64,000 nucleotides of DNA from JACKDW01 sp964621785 (GCA_964621785.1 CAZUPD010000003.1:106590-170589); one strand, 5' to 3'. Shown: positions 43,121 to 53,026, numbered from the stretch's first letter. Made by a program: numbers and translations. Notes: a model not told the origin generated them from the letters alone.

Positions 43121-44056
43121 ATGAAGGGAGCGCAAACCGTCCCGCTGAGTCTGCCCGTGTGGCTGGTGGTGTGTGGGATTTTATTTGTAATTGCACCCAA
43201 TCCGCCGCCGGTCGGGCCGCGACCGGGGGATGCCGCGACATTTGCCCGCAAGCTCCAAGATACGTATGTCCAGGCGCAGCGCTGGCACGCGGTCCTCGGA
43301 GATCGAGTGATCCCGTGGGAACAGGCGCGCGGACATCTGGCGATCGTCATCGACGACGTCGGCCACGAACTGCACCTCCACCACAAGCTCCAGGGGTTGC
43401 GCGCGCAGCTGACGTTTAGTGTGTTGCCCGGGGCAACCTACGTCGCGGGTGCCCAGTTACGGCTGCAGGAGGACCGCCGGCGCGAACGGACCGTGATGTT
43501 GCATCTGCCCTGTGAGCCACTCGATGGGTCACACATGACGCGTACCCCAGGTGAACGCGCCCAGGAATTCCTGCTGGCCAGTGATTCGCCGCAGCAGTTG
43601 CGCGACAAACTTCGCCGAGCCCTCGACCGCGTCCCGCTGGCGGTCGGCGTCAACAACCACATGGGTTCGCGGCTCACCGCCGACCCCGAGGCGATGGCAG
43701 CGCTGATGCCCGTGCTGCGAGAACGCGGTTTATTTTTTCTCGACTCGATCACAACCGCCGACAGTCGAGCCGCCGAACAGGCGCGTGCAGCCGGTGTCCC
43801 GACACTCGAACGTCATCTCTTCCTCGATCACGACCCGCGGCCCCAAGCGATCGCCGAGCAACTCGAGCGCGCGGCCGAACGGGCGTTGCGGGAGCCGACG
43901 ATTGTGATCGCCCACCCATCCGAGGAAGTCGTCCGTGTGTTGCGCGAAGTCTTGCCCGATCTGCACGCCCGGCAAATCGGGATCTTTTCGCTGAGGGAAT
44001 TCGCAGAACGCCAAACGCAATGGGAGTCACCTGCAAAGAGGAGCGAATCACGCTGA
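43121..44056 (+). CDS. Divergent polysaccharide deacetylase (YibQ/DUF610-like)
   Basis: 311 residues from ATG 43121, preceded by GGTGGAG. N-terminal membrane or signal segment (PVWLVVCGILFVIAP), then the NodB-like fold: LAIVIDDVGHELH (first metal Asp), LTFSVLPGATY, TVMLHLPCEPLDGSHM, GVNNHMGSRLTAD (NNHMGS motif of this family) and FFLDSITTADS. E. coli YibQ is encoded beside EnvC and is thought to act on the cell envelope; here it follows the processing protease CtpA, a frequent delta-proteobacterial arrangement. The enzymatic activity of the family is not established. Confidence 0.88.
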   Translation: MKGAQTVPLSLPVWLVVCGILFVIAPNPPPVGPRPGDAATFARKLQDTYVQAQRWHAVLGDRVIPWEQARGHLAIVIDDVGHELHLHHKLQGLRAQLTFSVLPGATYVAGAQLRLQEDRRRERTVMLHLPCEPLDGSHMTRTPGERAQEFLLASDSPQQLRDKLRRALDRVPLAVGVNNHMGSRLTADPEAMAALMPVLRERGLFFLDSITTADSRAAEQARAAGVPTLERHLFLDHDPRPQAIAEQLERAAERALREPTIVIAHPSEEVVRVLREVLPDLHARQIGIFSLREFAERQTQWESPAKRSESR

Positions 44057-44272
44057 GTGCCGCCGCTGATCATCTGCCCAGACATCGGGCGAGGAGAATT
44101 CGGAGATCGGTGCCTAGGGGTCTCTAAGCTGACGGTATCGCACGTGCGTCAATTGCGTGGTTTTTCCGAACTGTAGACGAATGCCACGGTTTCACCGCAT
44201 GTGCGAGGATGTCGCCGCAAACGGTCGACGATCGAGCTCGTCGAAAACCTGAGGGTTTGCGTGACACTGCGG

Positions 44273-44301
44273 TTGTAGTAATTCGATCGAATCCCTACCC
44301 T
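44273..44301 (+). promoter_or_regulatory. Candidate promoter of the FHA gene
   Basis: TTGTAG (44273-44278), a 17-bp spacer and TACCCT (44296-44301), 13 nt before ATG 44315. The -35 match is partial (TTG only). Confidence 0.35.
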
Positions 44302-44314
44302 GAATCGGGCCCCG

Positions 44315-45505
44315 ATGGCGCTGCGACTGATCATCGAAGACGAAGAAGGTGCGACGACGATCGTACCTCTCAGTGAGGAAGAGATCACGATTGGGCGCGA
44401 GGCTGGAAACACGATCCAGCTGACGGAGCAAAATGTTTCTCGCCAGCATGCACGGCTGACCTTGGGCGCCGACGGCTGGATGCTCGAAGACCTCGACAGC
44501 TACAACGGGATCAAGGTCAACAACGTTTCCGTCGAGGGCCAGGTCAACCTGCAAGAGGGCGACCGCGTTCAGATCGGCGACTACCACCTGACGCTGGTCG
44601 ACAACGTCGACGCGAGCACACTCAACCTCGGCAAACAGGCGGCCAACGATAACAGTGCAAGTGCATCGATGCGGGCGGCCCCGAGTGTCGATCTCCCGGT
44701 CCTCGCACCCGAACAGGCACAGGCCCTGTCCCGGCCAGCCGCCAACCAAACCCCGGCTCCCGCGGCGTACGACGACTACGACGAACCAGAACCGGCGGCA
44801 TCCGGCGGTGGCGGCAAGACGATTCTCATCCTCTTGCTCCTCGTAGCAGCCGCAGCCGGGGCCTATTTCGCGTTTGCCGGTGGCGACCAGCCGCAGAAAC
44901 CGAGTGCAGATACAACTGTTGCCAAGACCAGTGCTGGGGAGCCCGAGGCCAAGACCAGTGCCGAACCCGAGACCAAGCAGGGGGAAAGTGCCGGAGATAC
45001 CAAGCAGCCGGCGGCCTCGGCTGGCGATGTCAATGCATCTGAAGGTGACTCCGGAGCGCCAGACAGTGGCGAAGACAGTGGCGGCGACACCGGTGAAGAC
45101 ACCGGTGGCGAAGACACTGCGGAGGACAGCGGGGAGGACAGTGGCGCCGACGACAGTGCAGGAGCTGTGGACACCCCGAAGGATCCTGAGAAAAAGAAGA
45201 AGAAAAAGAAGGTCAAAAAGCCACCCAAGCCCGAGACCCCGCCCCAGCCTGCAGGCGATCCTGTCGACCTGCTCAACAAAGCGAGGGCCGCATCGCTAAA
45301 CGGCAACTCGAACGAGGCCTACCGCCTCGCCAAGGAGAGCTACAGCATCGACAAGAACTCCAAGGCGCTCAAGCTGATGGGTGTGTCGGCCTGCAAGATG
45401 GGCGACGAGGGCAAGGCGAAGTCGGTCTACAAGAAGGTCTCGGCGAGCACGAAAAACCAGCTGTCACAGCTGTGTAAGCTCAAGGGCATCGACCTCGAGC
45501 AATAG
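44315..45505 (+). CDS. FHA-domain membrane protein with TPR-like tail
   Basis: 396 residues. FHA domain at about 5-98: ITIGREAGNTIQLTEQNVSR and QHARL (GR...SRxH phosphothreonine-binding core), then NGIKVNNV. After a Pro/Ala linker there is one membrane segment (KTILILLLLVAAAAGAYFAF, about 168-188), a highly acidic S/E/D/G region with repeated EDSG/EDTGG units (about 230-285), a Lys run (KKKKKKKVKK) and a C-terminal helical pair (LNKARAASLNGNSNEAYRLA, KALKLMGVSACKMGDEGKAK) like a short TPR. FHA domains read phosphorylation by Ser/Thr kinases, several of which are encoded nearby. Iterated palindromes at 44656 and 44905. Confidence 0.85.
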   Translation: MALRLIIEDEEGATTIVPLSEEEITIGREAGNTIQLTEQNVSRQHARLTLGADGWMLEDLDSYNGIKVNNVSVEGQVNLQEGDRVQIGDYHLTLVDNVDASTLNLGKQAANDNSASASMRAAPSVDLPVLAPEQAQALSRPAANQTPAPAAYDDYDEPEPAASGGGGKTILILLLLVAAAAGAYFAFAGGDQPQKPSADTTVAKTSAGEPEAKTSAEPETKQGESAGDTKQPAASAGDVNASEGDSGAPDSGEDSGGDTGEDTGGEDTAEDSGEDSGADDSAGAVDTPKDPEKKKKKKKVKKPPKPETPPQPAGDPVDLLNKARAASLNGNSNEAYRLAKESYSIDKNSKALKLMGVSACKMGDEGKAKSVYKKVSASTKNQLSQLCKLKGIDLEQ

Positions 45506-45662
45506 GCAACTGGCCCAAACGGGACGTCTCTGAGTTCAGGTTGCCAGGTTGCGAACCATGAACGGATGACTCCGTGCGGACCGTTCAATGTATCACCAAC
45601 GAGATTGCGCCCATGTCACCGGGTGGGTTGCAAGTTTCGCCCGGAGAGTGTTCGATCGGCCT

Positions 45663-47786
45663 ATGAAGCGTCGCTTCCACGGACTGTGTGCGAGTCTCTC
45701 GGCCCTGGGCTTGTTCGCGTGTGCACCACCCCGAGCGGCCCAACCCTATCCCCAGGCGATCGAACCGGGATCGTCGGGCGCACAGGTCGAAGTTGCCGGC
45801 GAGCCTGTGCAGTCGGGTTCCGTCACCTACTACGACCGCGCGATCGATCTGCGGCCGTTTTTAGCCGGGTTCCCCTACGGCAACTTCGATGTCGATCTGA
45901 AGGCCGGGAAGATGCTGTTTTTTGAGGAGGGTGAGCGCTACACCCTCAAGATGCTCGACCTGCGGGCGGCGGGCGACGGGCCCTACGACCTCGCTGCAGC
46001 CCCGGCCATCAGCGATGTCGACTGGTCGGCGCGCAGCCTGTGGGGGACGCACTTGATCGAGGCGTCCAATACCCTGTGGTTACATGCAGATGCACGCAAT
46101 GACGAGGTCATGAACCTGTGGACCCTCGATCTGGCCTCGGGCGCACTGACCCAGATCACCGAGCACGATTACATCTACAGCTTCGGGATCAGCGACGACG
46201 ATACGACGATCGCCTACCTCCCCCGCTACGGCAAAAAAGCTCCGTTTGAAAAAACCTGTCTCAACCTCCTCGACGTTGCCACCAAGCAGACGCGCGAGGT
46301 CGTGTGTGACAGCAAACAACTCACGTTTACGTGGTCGTCGATCCGGTTTTCACCCGACGGCGGCGAGGTCTACTTCGATGCCCAGGTCCAAGGCGACCGC
46401 AACCGTGTGCAGTTGGTCGCGGTCGATCTCAAGGCGCAAAAGCCCGAGGTCCGGGTGCTCACCGACCGTAGGCGTTCCCGCAACAGCCCATCGATCCTGC
46501 GCGGGTTTGTCGACGGCGACGGGCTGCTGTTTGTGGCCAACGACGACGGGTACCGTAACCTCTACCACTACAGCCGCAAGACCGCGAAGATCCGCCAGCT
46601 GACCCATTTCAAGGAGGACATTTCGTCGGCTGCCCTCACCGACGCCGGGGTGTTTGCCGTCCACCGCACGCCCCGCGGTTCAACCCTCGTCATCGTCGAC
46701 CCCGACACTGGCAAGATCCTTGGTGAGCTCAAGCGTCCCGGCACCGCCGATGTCCTCGACGGTTTCAAAGGCCAGGTCGTGTGGAGCCAGCGGGCGCCCG
46801 ACATCTACACCGAGCTCAACCTCGCCCACCTCGACCCGGGGCAACCGGGCCAAGCTCCGGGGTTGAAAAACCACCGTGTGGTCAGCCTGTCCGACGAGCT
46901 CTCGCAACAGATCGTCCAGTGTCGCGCGCAGCGGGTCACGATCCCGACCTTCGACCGCGACCCCGATACCGGCAAGACCCGGGAGCTCCACGCATTTGTG
47001 TTGCATCCCAAAAAACCCCAGCAAAACCCGGAGCAGCGGCTCGCCCTGATCACCGCGTTCTACGGTGGTGGCAATCGCTACAGCACCTTCGACAACATCA
47101 TGTGCGCCGCTGGGCTCACCGTGATCTCGCCTGCGGTGCGCGGGTCGTCGGGGTTTGGCAAAAAGTTTTACGGACTCAACGACAAGGACTTGGGCGGCGA
47201 CGAGATCGTCGACCTGTTTGTGGTCGCCCGCTGGGCCGAGCAAAACCTCGGCCTCAAGCCCAACCAGATCGGCGTCTACGGGGGTAGCCACGGCGGCTAC
47301 GCAACCATGCGGGCACTGACATTTCCCCCCGAGACCAACGGCCGCAACGCGAATTATCCGTTTGGCTTTGGCCTCGCCCACGCGGGATTTAGCGACATCA
47401 AATCATTTTACGATGCAACCAATATTCCCGACTGGGTGGTGCTTGAAAGCGGCGACCCCAACAAGCCGGCCGAGCTCGCGCGAATGAAGGATCGCAGCCC
47501 GCTGACCCATGTCCACCGGTTGCGCTCCCCAATCCTGTTGACCCACGGGAGCAACGATTGGCGGGTTCCCGTCGGCGAATCGCAGCGGTTTGCCGAGGCC
47601 GGCAAAAAGATCGGGCGCCCGGTGACCTACGTCGAATTTGAAGGGCAAGGGCACCACATCGAGGGGCTAAAGTTGCAGATGCAACTCTATCAGACACGGT
47701 TTGATTTCCTCTCGCGGGTGGCCGCGGGCGAGGCCGTGCTCAAACCATCCCCGGCAGCATCACAGGGGGCACAAGGTGCACACTGA
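45663..47786 (+). CDS. S9 prolyl-oligopeptidase-family lipoprotein
   Basis: 707 residues from ATG 45663; a 25-codon extension is open but the lipobox (SLSALGLFAC) sits correctly for this start. Residues about 60-430 form a beta-propeller with WD/PQQ-like blades (FSPDGGEVYFDAQV, NLYHYSRKTAKIRQLTH). The C-terminal alpha/beta-hydrolase carries the triad: Ser in VYGGSHGGYATM, Asp in THGSNDWRVPV and His in EGQGHHIEG. Oligopeptidases of this family cut after Pro or other residues of short peptides. Probably outer-membrane or periplasmic; a nutritional or peptide-processing role is inference. Confidence 0.88.
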   Translation: MKRRFHGLCASLSALGLFACAPPRAAQPYPQAIEPGSSGAQVEVAGEPVQSGSVTYYDRAIDLRPFLAGFPYGNFDVDLKAGKMLFFEEGERYTLKMLDLRAAGDGPYDLAAAPAISDVDWSARSLWGTHLIEASNTLWLHADARNDEVMNLWTLDLASGALTQITEHDYIYSFGISDDDTTIAYLPRYGKKAPFEKTCLNLLDVATKQTREVVCDSKQLTFTWSSIRFSPDGGEVYFDAQVQGDRNRVQLVAVDLKAQKPEVRVLTDRRRSRNSPSILRGFVDGDGLLFVANDDGYRNLYHYSRKTAKIRQLTHFKEDISSAALTDAGVFAVHRTPRGSTLVIVDPDTGKILGELKRPGTADVLDGFKGQVVWSQRAPDIYTELNLAHLDPGQPGQAPGLKNHRVVSLSDELSQQIVQCRAQRVTIPTFDRDPDTGKTRELHAFVLHPKKPQQNPEQRLALITAFYGGGNRYSTFDNIMCAAGLTVISPAVRGSSGFGKKFYGLNDKDLGGDEIVDLFVVARWAEQNLGLKPNQIGVYGGSHGGYATMRALTFPPETNGRNANYPFGFGLAHAGFSDIKSFYDATNIPDWVVLESGDPNKPAELARMKDRSPLTHVHRLRSPILLTHGSNDWRVPVGESQRFAEAGKKIGRPVTYVEFEGQGHHIEGLKLQMQLYQTRFDFLSRVAAGEAVLKPSPAASQGAQGAH

Positions 47787-48056
47787 CCCCCCGTTCTCGA
47801 ATCGTCAGCTGGTCGAATGTGCATCTGGGTTGGCCGAACCTCGAAACGATCAAACGTCTGCGGGAGCAGATGTGCATGCAAACGATCGGCCGGTCCCGGT
47901 TGTTGAAGCCCAGCAAACGCCGCATCGGCGACTCCATCGTCGTCATCGGAGCCGTTTGCGGCGTTGGTCGGCGACGCGCCGGCGTGCCCGCTCGTCGGAG
48001 ACAATCAGGGGTGGAGAAAATCAGTGTATCAGCATGCATGAGCGGAGTAGGGTCGG

Positions 48057-49574
48057 ATGAGTGACCCCGACGTCGTTGTCATCGGAGCCGGCCACAACGG
48101 CTTGATAGCCGGCATCCTGCTTGCGCGTGCGGGCCTGCGTGTGACCATCGTCGAAGCCCATCCCACACGGGTTGGTGGGGCCCTCGGCAGTGAACAGGCG
48201 ACCCTGCCCGGCTACATCCATGACGTCGGAGCTGCGTTTTTTCCGTTTGCCCGCGCGAGTCCGGCGTTTGCCGACCTCGACCTCGAAGCCGCCGGCCTGC
48301 GCTGGTGCAACATGCCGGTCGAGAGTTGTCATCCGGCACCCGACGGCAGCTTTGCCTGCATCAAGCGGGGCGTCGAAGGTGCCGGCGAGTTGTTTGACGA
48401 CCGTCGCGACGCCGCGGTCTGGGAGCGTTTGGTCCGTTGGCACGCGAAGATCGAGCGTCCGTTGATGGACCTGATTTTGCGTCCGTTTCCCAACCTGCGC
48501 CCGGTGTTTTCCCTACTCCCGTTCGACATGTTCCGCCTGCTGCGGATCATGATGTCGAGCGGACGCGGCTTGGCCCAACGTATGTACCGCAGTGAGGCGG
48601 CGAGACGGGTATTGCCGGGGTTGGCCCTCCACGTCGATATCGGCCCCGACGATTTGTTCGGCGCCACCCTCGGGTACATGCTCGGACTGACCGCGACCAC
48701 CGGGGGCTATTGCATCCCCGAGGGCGGCGCCCAAAAAATTGCAGATACATTGGTCACGATCTTCGAGAGTCACGGCGGCGAGCTCCTCCTCGGTCAAACA
48801 GTGCGACGAGTCATCGTCGACGACCGCCGGGCCCGGGGAGTTGAATTAGACGACGGCCAGCAGATGCGCGCTACGAGGGCCGTGGTCGCCAATACTGGAG
48901 CCCCTGCGCTGTTTCTCGACTTGGTCGCACGCAAGCACATGCCCGGGCGCGTGGTCCGTGCGATGGAGCGATTCGCCCGTGGTTGGGGCACGTTCAAGGT
49001 CGACTGGGCACTCTCGAAGCCAGTGCCATGGGCCGTCGAGCACGCGCGCCAAAGTGCGGTGATCCACGCGGGCGACAGCCTCGATGACCTGAGTCGGTTC
49101 ACCAACCAGGTTCGAGGAGGGTCCCTACCGGACAATCCCTACCTGGTCATCGGGCAACAGAGTTTGGGTGACCCGACCCGCACACCCGACGACGGCCATA
49201 CCCTGTGGGCCTACTCGCGGGTCCCCCCGACGGTCGACGGTGGCTGGACGGCCCACGCCGAGGCATTCGCAGATCGCATCGACGAGCGCATCGAAGGCCT
49301 GGCACCAGGGTTTCGCGCATGTATCAAAGCCCGCCGGGTAGTGAGTCCACGTGACCTCGAGGACATGGACGCAAACCTCGTCGGAGGTGACCTCGGCGGG
49401 GGCTCAAATGCGTGGAATCGACTGCTGCTATTCCGCCCCGTGTTTCCATATTTTCGCTACCGCACACCGGTCAAAGGGCTGTATTTGAGTTCGAGTTACG
49501 CCCACCCCGGGGCGGGTGTCCACGGGATGTGTGGATATAATGCAGCGACAATTGCGTTGCGTGATTTGGCGTAG
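48057..49574 (+). CDS. CrtI/PYROXD2-like FAD-dependent oxidoreductase
   Basis: 505 residues from ATG 48057. N-terminal DVVVIGAGHNGLIAGILLAR (FAD GxGxxG with the HNGL variant typical of the NAD(P)/FAD oxidoreductases related to phytoene desaturase and human PYROXD2), VTIVEAHPTRVGGALGSEQ, and C-terminal GLYLSSSYAHPGAGVHGMCG (FAD contact). No membrane span. Such enzymes are widespread, and substrates other than carotenoids are likely. The 270 bp upstream hold no gene; near-copies of the iterated palindrome are at 47868-47877 and about 48030. Confidence 0.8.
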   Translation: MSDPDVVVIGAGHNGLIAGILLARAGLRVTIVEAHPTRVGGALGSEQATLPGYIHDVGAAFFPFARASPAFADLDLEAAGLRWCNMPVESCHPAPDGSFACIKRGVEGAGELFDDRRDAAVWERLVRWHAKIERPLMDLILRPFPNLRPVFSLLPFDMFRLLRIMMSSGRGLAQRMYRSEAARRVLPGLALHVDIGPDDLFGATLGYMLGLTATTGGYCIPEGGAQKIADTLVTIFESHGGELLLGQTVRRVIVDDRRARGVELDDGQQMRATRAVVANTGAPALFLDLVARKHMPGRVVRAMERFARGWGTFKVDWALSKPVPWAVEHARQSAVIHAGDSLDDLSRFTNQVRGGSLPDNPYLVIGQQSLGDPTRTPDDGHTLWAYSRVPPTVDGGWTAHAEAFADRIDERIEGLAPGFRACIKARRVVSPRDLEDMDANLVGGDLGGGSNAWNRLLLFRPVFPYFRYRTPVKGLYLSSSYAHPGAGVHGMCGYNAATIALRDLA

Positions 49575-49654
49575 TTGCGGGCGCATCTGTTGTTTGTGTT
49601 GATACTTCAGGGCGGACCCAAGGCCGCGAGATGGTGGTCGAGGTAGATGCCCAC

Positions 49655-51616
49655 CTACTCCGCAACCTCGCCATACCCATTCACAATCAAAAAATCAGCC
49701 GGATGCGGCGCCGCGATTTTGATAAATCCGACCGGGTTATTTGGAACCGGCTCGCGGCTGACCGTACAATTCGGTTCACATACAAGCATCTCCATCCAGT
49801 GGTAGCGCAGCACAATGTCCTGTTTGGGGTCGGTCCCGCGGACCTCGATCCGGTTGACTTGGGCCTTGACCTCGCCGCTTCCGCGGGCGAACTTACTCAC
49901 TGGTAGCTTGCTGCGGTAGATTCGGTGGGGCCCCACCGTGGTCACGTATTCGAGTTGTTCGGGGTGGGTGTCAAACCACGGGCGGGGGAACGTGACCACC
50001 AGCCATTGCACGCCATATTGTTCGAGGTAGGTTGCCCATTGCTCACTTGAAATGATCCCTTGGGCCTTGATACGAAACAGGTTGGAAAATGCGTGTTGGA
50101 GATTGCGGTGTTGAAAACCTCCGAGGATCTCGGCATCGGTCGCCCACGCCAGGTGCTCGCCAATCGCCCCGACCTGCACCAGCCAACGTCCGCCCGTGTC
50201 GTGCTTGCGGACATACTGGGCGATCAGGTCTTTTTGTGGGTCGAACGCAAGATGGCGATAGGCGACATGGGCCGGGTAACCCGAGGCGGTGATGGGCACC
50301 CGCGAACCGTCGAGTAGGGGTGCGACTTTTGGCAATTGTTCGGGGAAGAAGTACAGGACATCGCGGACGAGGTGTTGCATCGCCGGCAGCCCCAAACAGG
50401 TGATCAACACGCCACGGGCCAGCGGCGAAAGTCCGGCAAATACCCGCGCTCGCGCGGCGTAGGCCATCAGTGCCGCGGCCGGGATCACGGCCAACATCGC
50501 CGCCGGGAGGATGTGGCGATAGGGCTGTACCTGTGACAGTACATGCGAATAGCCGCCGACATAGGCGAGCGTGACCAACAGCCCGACGCCGATCCCGAGC
50601 GGCCAGCCCCGATCGTCACCGCGCCGCTTCCAGTGAACCGCCATCACCAACGTGGCCCCGAGGGCGAGAAAGCGAAATCCCGAACGGCTGCCGAGGATCC
50701 CGGTCGACGAAGGGTCGAGCAGCAAGCTGGCAAAGTCGGCCCACAAAAACCGCAGCGTGGTCCCCCCGTAAAATGCCGAGTTGAGGATGTAGTGCCAAAA
50801 CTCGAAGGCGACTTTCAACCAATAGGCATTGCACAATACGACAAACCCGGCGATTGCCCAGACACCGAGATGGTGTTTGCGTTCGAGTCGTCGACGAGCT
50901 TGTAGATACATGATCACCATGGGGACGACCATGATAAAAAAAGTGTAGGGGTGGATCAGGTGCCCGGCGGCCATCAACACGGCGACCGCGATTGCCTGCC
51001 ACGGCCGGCGCTCGTGGGTGTAGCGGTAAAACAGACCGAGTGGGAGCAAAAACCAATAGCTCGCCAACGCGTACGAGGTCATCCCGACCCACCAGCACCA
51101 GTGGGCAAAGCCGTCAAACCACCACATCATGCTCGCCAGGGCAGCGGCGATCAGGGAGGCGTTGGGGGACAGGCGAAACGCCCGCGATGCGGCGTAGACA
51201 AACGGGATCAACAACAGGTGGGTGAGGACGATAAACAGATTAAACGCCAGTCCGCGCGGCACCCCGAGTTTGCTCAGCGCGTAGGTCCACAGTTCCCAAC
51301 CTTTGTTGTCAGCATCGAAGATCACACCGTTGGGATGCCCGGCCAACAGGTGGGTGTCGTAGACCCAGGTCTTGCCCCATCCCTCGAGCCCTTCCGACAC
51401 CCGCCACGCCTGTTCGATATGGGTGTCGAAGTCGACACCGGCGAGCGGGTGAACCGAGAACATCGCCTCCGGTGGATCGAAGTGGGCGGCGAGGCCGATG
51501 TGTAGGAGCAACAAGATGCCCAGACACAGCCAAAACCCAAACCGCTGGCGAAACGATCGCGCCCCGGGTACAGCACGGGGTCCGGCGACCTCCTCGGTGG
51601 ATGCAGGTGCAGACAT
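49655..51616 (-). CDS. Polytopic membrane protein, GT-C-like
   Basis: 653 residues from ATG 51616; the 85 codons before it in the open frame do not look coding. About ten to twelve membrane segments, starting FGFWLCLGILLLLHIGLAAH, and including LAFNLFIVLTHLLLIPFVYA, ALASYWFLLPLGLFY and GLLVTLAYVGG. A first large loop follows helix 1 and contains the acidic FDTHIEQAWRVSEGLEGWG (compare the D/E-containing loop of GT-C glycosyltransferases). The C-terminal 200 residues are soluble and periplasmic. The layout fits lipid-linked sugar transferases or related 6-pyruvoyl-tetrahydropterin-synthase-related membrane proteins, but specificity is unknown. Convergent with the oxidoreductase gene. Confidence 0.7.
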   Translation of the reverse strand: MSAPASTEEVAGPRAVPGARSFRQRFGFWLCLGILLLLHIGLAAHFDPPEAMFSVHPLAGVDFDTHIEQAWRVSEGLEGWGKTWVYDTHLLAGHPNGVIFDADNKGWELWTYALSKLGVPRGLAFNLFIVLTHLLLIPFVYAASRAFRLSPNASLIAAALASMMWWFDGFAHWCWWVGMTSYALASYWFLLPLGLFYRYTHERRPWQAIAVAVLMAAGHLIHPYTFFIMVVPMVIMYLQARRRLERKHHLGVWAIAGFVVLCNAYWLKVAFEFWHYILNSAFYGGTTLRFLWADFASLLLDPSSTGILGSRSGFRFLALGATLVMAVHWKRRGDDRGWPLGIGVGLLVTLAYVGGYSHVLSQVQPYRHILPAAMLAVIPAAALMAYAARARVFAGLSPLARGVLITCLGLPAMQHLVRDVLYFFPEQLPKVAPLLDGSRVPITASGYPAHVAYRHLAFDPQKDLIAQYVRKHDTGGRWLVQVGAIGEHLAWATDAEILGGFQHRNLQHAFSNLFRIKAQGIISSEQWATYLEQYGVQWLVVTFPRPWFDTHPEQLEYVTTVGPHRIYRSKLPVSKFARGSGEVKAQVNRIEVRGTDPKQDIVLRYHWMEMLVCEPNCTVSREPVPNNPVGFIKIAAPHPADFLIVNGYGEVAE

Positions 51617-51830
51617 CAGCTGTGCGAGGGTGCCGCGGGCGGGCGGGAACTGCAAGCCCGAAGTGACGACTCGAACCGGAACGCAAAGGGCGTCGCTGGT
51701 ATGCCGGATCGTCGTCCCGAAGGTCCGGACGTCAGCGACACGATGGCTCGTACGCCGGTTCCGACTCGAGTTCACTCGTATGTAGATGCAACGAGATGTG
51801 CACGAGGACAACCAGCGAGGCGACGTGTAG

Positions 51831-52751
51831 TTAGCAAACTTTAAACGTCCGTTTGTCGACACCCGGTGCAAAGCGAATCGCCATCAAGTTGGTGTGGTCG
51901 GGAAACCTGCCCCCAACGATGAGACGTGCCTCGTCGAAGGCTTCGTCGACCACGGCCCCGTCAAACAGCGCCTGGTAAAACACCTGTGAGAACAGGATGG
52001 CACACTCGTCGTCCACTGCCTGGGTCATCCCGATGGTGCAGCGAATACCGGTTTCGATCAATGCGTCGGCGAGTGTGCGCGAGTAACAAGCGTTCAACAC
52101 GACGAGCGCCAGTTGTTCGCGGTAGCGACCGAGGATCGGCACCATACTCTGCGACGCGACCGAGATTTCCCGCTCGTTGTGGTCGAGCATCAGCAGTGAA
52201 CCATCGGGGTTTCCGTGACCAGAAAAGTGCACGACAGTCGGTTCGTGCAGTCGGAGGTGACGGGTCACTTCGTGGAGGTGAAGGTCGGGACACTGGTCGA
52301 CCCGATAGCTGTTGCGCTCCTTCCCGCGTTCGAGGACGGTTTGAACACGTCGAAACTCTTTCCCGACAGCCAGTGGCCTGCTCAGGTCCGGATTGGCGGC
52401 GAGGACCAGGACCAGCGCCGGCTCCGTCCGGCGAGGGCCCGGCTCAGGTTCGGAAGACGCGACGCCACAACGAGGTTCAGCAACCACACCATAGGCCGCC
52501 GCAACTTCACAGATACGTGTTACGTACGCAAAGCGCTCTTTGATCAATTCCTCAAAGAACAGCTTGTTGATCAACCCGTGGCGCCGCAGGGCTTCGCCGG
52601 CTTCAAAGAAGAAGGTCGCGGGCGCGATCGAAGTCCCCGGCAGGTTATGGGCCAAGCTGGCCTCCCCGAGGGACATCCGCACAAACGCCACGAATTGCTG
52701 GGGAGTGAAGATTTCCAAAAGGAGTTTGTAGAGTGCAGTTTGTCGATTCAC
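51831..52751 (-). CDS. EAD1-CHAT caspase-like protein
   Basis: 306 residues from GTG 52751. N-terminal 90 residues (TALYKLLLEIFTPQQFVAFV, FFEAGEALRRHGLINKLFFE, ELIKERFAYVTRI) match the all-helical effector-associated domain EAD1, a death-fold-like adaptor of bacterial conflict systems. The C-terminal 190 residues are a CHAT (caspase HetF-associated with TPRs) protease domain: LVLVLAANPDLSRPL, VVHFSGHGNPDGSLLML (catalytic His) and LALVVLNACYSRTLADAL (catalytic Cys). The dyad is intact. EAD domains recruit partners carrying the same EAD type; no partner is visible in this window, so it may be encoded elsewhere. Cytoplasmic. A 42-residue gene and a broken gene lie divergently next to it. Confidence 0.8.
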   Translation of the reverse strand: MNRQTALYKLLLEIFTPQQFVAFVRMSLGEASLAHNLPGTSIAPATFFFEAGEALRRHGLINKLFFEELIKERFAYVTRICEVAAAYGVVAEPRCGVASSEPEPGPRRTEPALVLVLAANPDLSRPLAVGKEFRRVQTVLERGKERNSYRVDQCPDLHLHEVTRHLRLHEPTVVHFSGHGNPDGSLLMLDHNEREISVASQSMVPILGRYREQLALVVLNACYSRTLADALIETGIRCTIGMTQAVDDECAILFSQVFYQALFDGAVVDEAFDEARLIVGGRFPDHTNLMAIRFAPGVDKRTFKVC

Positions 52752-52897
52752 GGGCGATGGCCTTTGTTACTTTTTTGGTGGATTGCGCCTGTGAACCGCA
52801 ATCAAAATGCCGTCTCGAATTGAGTGAAAAATCTCATACAGGTTGATCAGAAAAATGCCGATCATTGCGTGAGCTCGGGGAACATCAAACATGGAGC

Positions 52898-53026
52898 ATG
52901 GAAACCGAGAAGCTCAATCAGTTGTATCGAACCTGGGTCGCCGGCGATGAACGGGCGGGGTTTGGTGAACAAGCAGACTTTCTCGCCCACTGGGAATCGT
53001 TGACGAGCGATGTCCGGTATCATTGA
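52898..53026 (+). CDS. Small protein divergent from the CHAT gene (42 aa)
   Basis: ATG 52898 to TGA 53026. The product begins METEKLNQLYRTWVAGDERA and continues with a DFLAHWESLTSDVRYH end: amphipathic, acidic and protein-like, with three Trp/Tyr positions. GGAG lies 2 nt before the ATG, closer than ideal. It is followed 53 bp later by the broken gene and diverges from the EAD1-CHAT gene. I recognise no family; it could be a small partner, or the surviving start of a decayed gene. Confidence 0.4.
   Translation: METEKLNQLYRTWVAGDERAGFGEQADFLAHWESLTSDVRYH

Noticed and set aside
43181..43200. Overlap of an iterated palindrome with a membrane-segment codon run as a horizontally acquired patch
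   Set aside because: The same A/T-rich context surrounds the motif in many unrelated genes, so the motif itself explains the local composition.
50543..51505. Two plus-strand frames antisense to the polytopic membrane protein
   Set aside because: The minus strand encodes about a dozen well-formed membrane segments; the plus frames are Arg/Gln-rich without motifs.
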